In this document: in pieces, positions 6,291-8,032 of the stretch
Numbering within the stretch: position 1 is the stretch's first letter
Layout of the letters: each line of letters begins with the position of its first letter
DNA from: Halococcaceae archaeon
GTDB taxonomy: Archaea > Halobacteriota > Halobacteria > Halobacteriales > Halalkalicoccaceae
Assembly: GCA_007129135.1 (NCBI GenBank)
Contig: SKWB01000184.1
Coordinates: 1-8,032, forward strand
Direction of reading: 5' to 3'
Length of the DNA: 8,032 nt
Notes under the pieces: model-generated
What the model was told of the DNA's origin: nothing
Databases searched by the model: none
What the model saw: only the letters and a program-made list of their open reading frames with translations
Made by a program: the position numbers and the translations under genes

Positions 6291-6937
6291 GCGTCCTCGG
6301 TACCGTCGCGCTCGCCGCCGGAGCGGGCGTCGCCACGTTCTTCTCGCCGTGTGCGTACGCGCTCCTCCCGGGCTACGTCGGCTACTACGTCGCCGCGACC
6401 GGCGAGCGCTCACCGCGGCTGTCGGCCGTGCTCGTTCGAGGAGCTGCGGCAGCCGGGGGCGTCCTGGCGGTCTTCGCCGTGCTCGTGCTCGCCGCGACCG
6501 CCATCGGATCCGCCCTCGCTCCCTACCTCCACGCGCTCGAACTCGCCGTCGGCGTGGTGCTGGTCCTCCTCGGATCGCTGGTCCTCCTCGACCGCGGTCC
6601 CCGGATCTCCGTCCTGCTCCCGCGACGCCGGCCGTCGATCCTCGGCTTCGTGCTCTTCGGCGCGCTCTACGCGCTCGCGGCCGCGGGCTGTGTCGCCCCG
6701 CTCTTCCTCGCGGTCGTCCTCCAGTCGCTGACCTTCCCGGTCGAGGGGACGATCGCCGTCCTCGGCACCTACGCCGGCTCGTTCGCGCTGTTGATGCTCG
6801 CAGCGACGACCGTCGTCGCCGTCGGTCACGACCTCGGCTCGCAGGTCGCCGGCTACGCCGACCGGGCGATCCGACTCGCCGGGCTCGTCATCGTCATCGC
6901 GGGGTTCGGACAGCTCTGGGTCGCACTCGGCCTCTAG
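6287..6937 (+). CDS. ccdA: CcdA-family transmembrane thiol electron transporter
   Basis: This 216-residue integral membrane protein is of the CcdA/DsbD-transmembrane family, which carries reducing equivalents from cytoplasmic thioredoxin across the membrane to extracytoplasmic thioredoxin-like proteins. It has about six hydrophobic segments and two conserved redox cysteines. Cys22 is in FFSPCAYALLPGY near the end of segment 1. Cys135 is in AAAGCVAPLF in segment 4. The length is normal for stand-alone CcdA. The ATG at 6287 overlaps the TlpA-like stop in ATGA; the frame stays open further upstream, but nothing there encodes CcdA sequence. No cytochrome c maturation genes follow, so in this operon its likely clients are the TlpA-like protein and, through it, SCO. 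The stop lies in a CTAG shared with the convergent lipoprotein gene. Confidence 0.93.
   Translation: MSVLGTVALAAGAGVATFFSPCAYALLPGYVGYYVAATGERSPRLSAVLVRGAAAAGGVLAVFAVLVLAATAIGSALAPYLHALELAVGVVLVLLGSLVLLDRGPRISVLLPRRRPSILGFVLFGALYALAAAGCVAPLFLAVVLQSLTFPVEGTIAVLGTYAGSFALLMLAATTVVAVGHDLGSQVAGYADRAIRLAGLVIVIAGFGQLWVALGL
6934..6937. other. Palindromic CTAG providing both convergent stop codons
   Basis: The TAG at 6935-6937 ends ccdA and the TAG read on the minus strand from 6936 to 6934 ends the lipoprotein gene, so the two genes overlap by four bases. The surrounding eight bases, CTCTAGAG (6932-6939), are a perfect palindrome. There is no room for a terminator between the two genes. Confidence 0.9.
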
Positions 6938-8031
6938 AGCTCGAACTCGACCGGCTCCATCTCGAGGAAGGCCGTCTCGTAGCCGTCGTGACGCGAGACC
7001 TGTGGCGGGGCGTCCACCGAGACGGTGAGACGGTCGCCCGACTCGAGGTCGTCGATCGCCGCGCCGTAGTGGTGGTCGAACTCGGGACCGATCGCCTCCG
7101 CGAGGTCGGTCTCGACGACCGTCTCGCCGTCGCGCTCGACGGCGAGCGAGAGGCTCATCAACGGGATCACGTAGCCGTTGTGCGACGTGCGAACCGAGAC
7201 CGCGAGGTAGCCGTCGTCGAACAGCGCGTCGAAGCGCGCGTCACCGCTTTCGCCCTCGCCGAGGTGCTCGCCCGGCATCTCCGCTACGTCGGGAAGCACC
7301 GAGACCGGGATCTCGGCGTGCTCGCCGTGGTCGTGGTCATCGTGGTCGCCGTGGTCGCCGTGATCGTCGTGGTGATCGTGATCGCCGTGATCGCCGCTGT
7401 GACCGTGATCGTGCATCGGCTCGACTTCGCCGCGTTCGCCCTGGCGCTCGTCTTCTATCAGTTCGAAGCCGAGGTCGTAGACCTCCGAGGAGTCGAACTC
7501 GAAGGGGATCTCGATCGTCTCGCCCTCCTCGAAGCGTCCCTCGAACTCGCCGCGGCGCTCGACCGCGAGCGAGCCGAGTCTGAGCCGCGCGGTGTACTCG
7601 CCGTCGTCGGCGAAGGCGGCGTTGTCGCCGTAGTGAAAGCCCATCTCCTGGGAGAGCATCGGCCAGAGGAACCACTCGCCGACCCGGTGGCCTTCATGAT
7701 CCTCGATCACGAGTTCGGCCTCGGTGGGCAGGACGATCCCCGTCTCCGGGTCCCAGACGCTCACCATCAGGTGGAGCTGGTCGTCACCGCCGATGTCGAC
7801 CAGTTCCGCGTCTCGACCCGTGACGGTCCAGAAGCGGTGTGGGTAGGTGTAGCCGAGCGCGACGGCGTACGCCTCGCCCTCGGCGACGCCGTAGACACCC
7901 ATCTCCTCGACCGAGGCGGGGACGTAGGCCGCGTCGGGTCGGTCCTCGACGATCGGTGGCTCCTCCCAGGCGGAGCGACGTTCGAACCCGAGCGTCTCCA
8001 GACAGCCGGCGAGGCCGAGGGTGAGACCGCC
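6934..8031 (-). CDS. His-rich lipoprotein, P19/Tp34-like Fe2+-transport-type protein (N-terminus cut by right edge)
   Basis: The frame stays open upstream of the ATG at 7902 to the window edge. That upstream part encodes the end of a signal peptide with lipobox LAGC, so the ATG is internal and the true start lies beyond 8032. At least 365 residues are visible, with the lipidated Cys at codon 8004-8002. Counting from the ATG at 7902, a first beta-rich domain (about 10-155) contains QLHLMVSVWDPETGIVLP and a Met/His patch, MLSQEMGFHYGDN (82-94). This resembles P19/Tp34 periplasmic Fe2+-transport proteins, which bind Cu or Fe through Met and His. A linker with 13 histidines in 32 residues (164-195) follows. 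A second domain (about 198-322) repeats the pattern with YLAVSVRTSHNGYVIP and FDHHYG. The likely role is metal binding at the outer membrane face. It is convergent with ccdA. The family assignment is moderately confident and the metal is unknown. Confidence 0.8.
   Translation of the reverse strand, partial: GGLTLGLAGCLETLGFERRSAWEEPPIVEDRPDAAYVPASVEEMGVYGVAEGEAYAVALGYTYPHRFWTVTGRDAELVDIGGDDQLHLMVSVWDPETGIVLPTEAELVIEDHEGHRVGEWFLWPMLSQEMGFHYGDNAAFADDGEYTARLRLGSLAVERRGEFEGRFEEGETIEIPFEFDSSEVYDLGFELIEDERQGERGEVEPMHDHGHSGDHGDHDHHDDHGDHGDHDDHDHGEHAEIPVSVLPDVAEMPGEHLGEGESGDARFDALFDDGYLAVSVRTSHNGYVIPLMSLSLAVERDGETVVETDLAEAIGPEFDHHYGAAIDDLESGDRLTVSVDAPPQVSRHDGYETAFLEMEPVEFEL
7318..7413 (-). repeat. 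His/Asp/Gly-rich repeat-like coding segment
   Basis: This low-complexity stretch, built on the minus strand from GAC/GAT, CAC/CAT and GGC/GGT/GGG codons, encodes 13 histidines in 32 residues, in units resembling GDH and DDH. It links the two P19-like domains. The spacing is irregular and it is in frame, so it is a coding repeat and not a CRISPR or other non-coding array. Confidence 0.85.
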
Positions 8032-8032
8032 G

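Noticed and set aside
7320..7413. Repeat-like GTGGTCGTGATC pattern that could suggest a CRISPR array or tandem DNA repeat
   Set aside because: There are no regular repeat and spacer units. The pattern is explained by in-frame His, Asp and Gly codons.
6934..7902. Lipoprotein gene starting at the ATG at 7902
   Set aside because: The frame continues upstream to the window edge and encodes a lipobox LAGC and a typical mature N-terminus, so this ATG is internal.
1..8032. tRNA, rRNA, insertion sequence, integrase or attachment site
   Set aside because: No cloverleaf, transposase motif, terminal inverted repeats or target duplications were seen. The window looks uniformly haloarchaeal in composition.

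Overview
The window is typical of a halophilic archaeon (haloarchaeon). It is very GC-rich, and its proteins are strongly acidic with almost no spare lysine. Several genes carry a TATA-like element about 28 bases before the start codon and no Shine-Dalgarno sequence, as expected for leaderless haloarchaeal transcripts. Two lipoproteins carry an LAGC lipobox, and there are twin-arginine (Tat) signals. The genus cannot be determined from the sequence. Coding density is high and no gap between genes exceeds about 115 bases.

Layout from left to right: (1) the 5' end of an unidentified minus-strand gene running off the left edge; (2) proS, an archaeal-type prolyl-tRNA synthetase, diverging from it; (3) convergent with proS, a minus-strand P1B-type heavy-metal ATPase with Zn/Cd/Pb-type signatures; (4) just upstream of the ATPase on the same strand, an HTH_10 (Bat-like) regulator whose N-terminal domain is rich in Cys and His; (5) diverging from the regulator, a tightly overlapping plus-strand operon: a SCO/SenC lipoprotein, a TlpA-like thioredoxin and CcdA; (6) convergent with ccdA, and sharing its stop codon within a palindromic CTAG, a His-rich lipoprotein resembling P19/Tp34 Fe2+-transport proteins. 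Its signal peptide is cut by the right edge.

Region 1787-8032 reads as one metal-handling and envelope thiol-redox island. CcdA would pass electrons from cytoplasmic thioredoxin across the membrane, the TlpA-like protein would relay them outside, and SCO would use its CPGPC cysteines and a distal His to bind copper or exchange thiols for CuA-site assembly. The ATPase would export surplus metal and the HTH_10 protein is a candidate sensor or regulator. The P19-like lipoprotein would bind divalent metal at the outer face of the membrane. The functional links are inferred from family knowledge and gene order.

The least ordinary signals are: similar His/Asp-rich loops in two neighbouring but unrelated lipoproteins; an apparent internal duplication of the P19-like domain around that loop; a Cys/His-rich putative sensor on an HTH_10 regulator beside a P1B ATPase; and a compact divergent promoter with symmetric elements between the two arms of the island.
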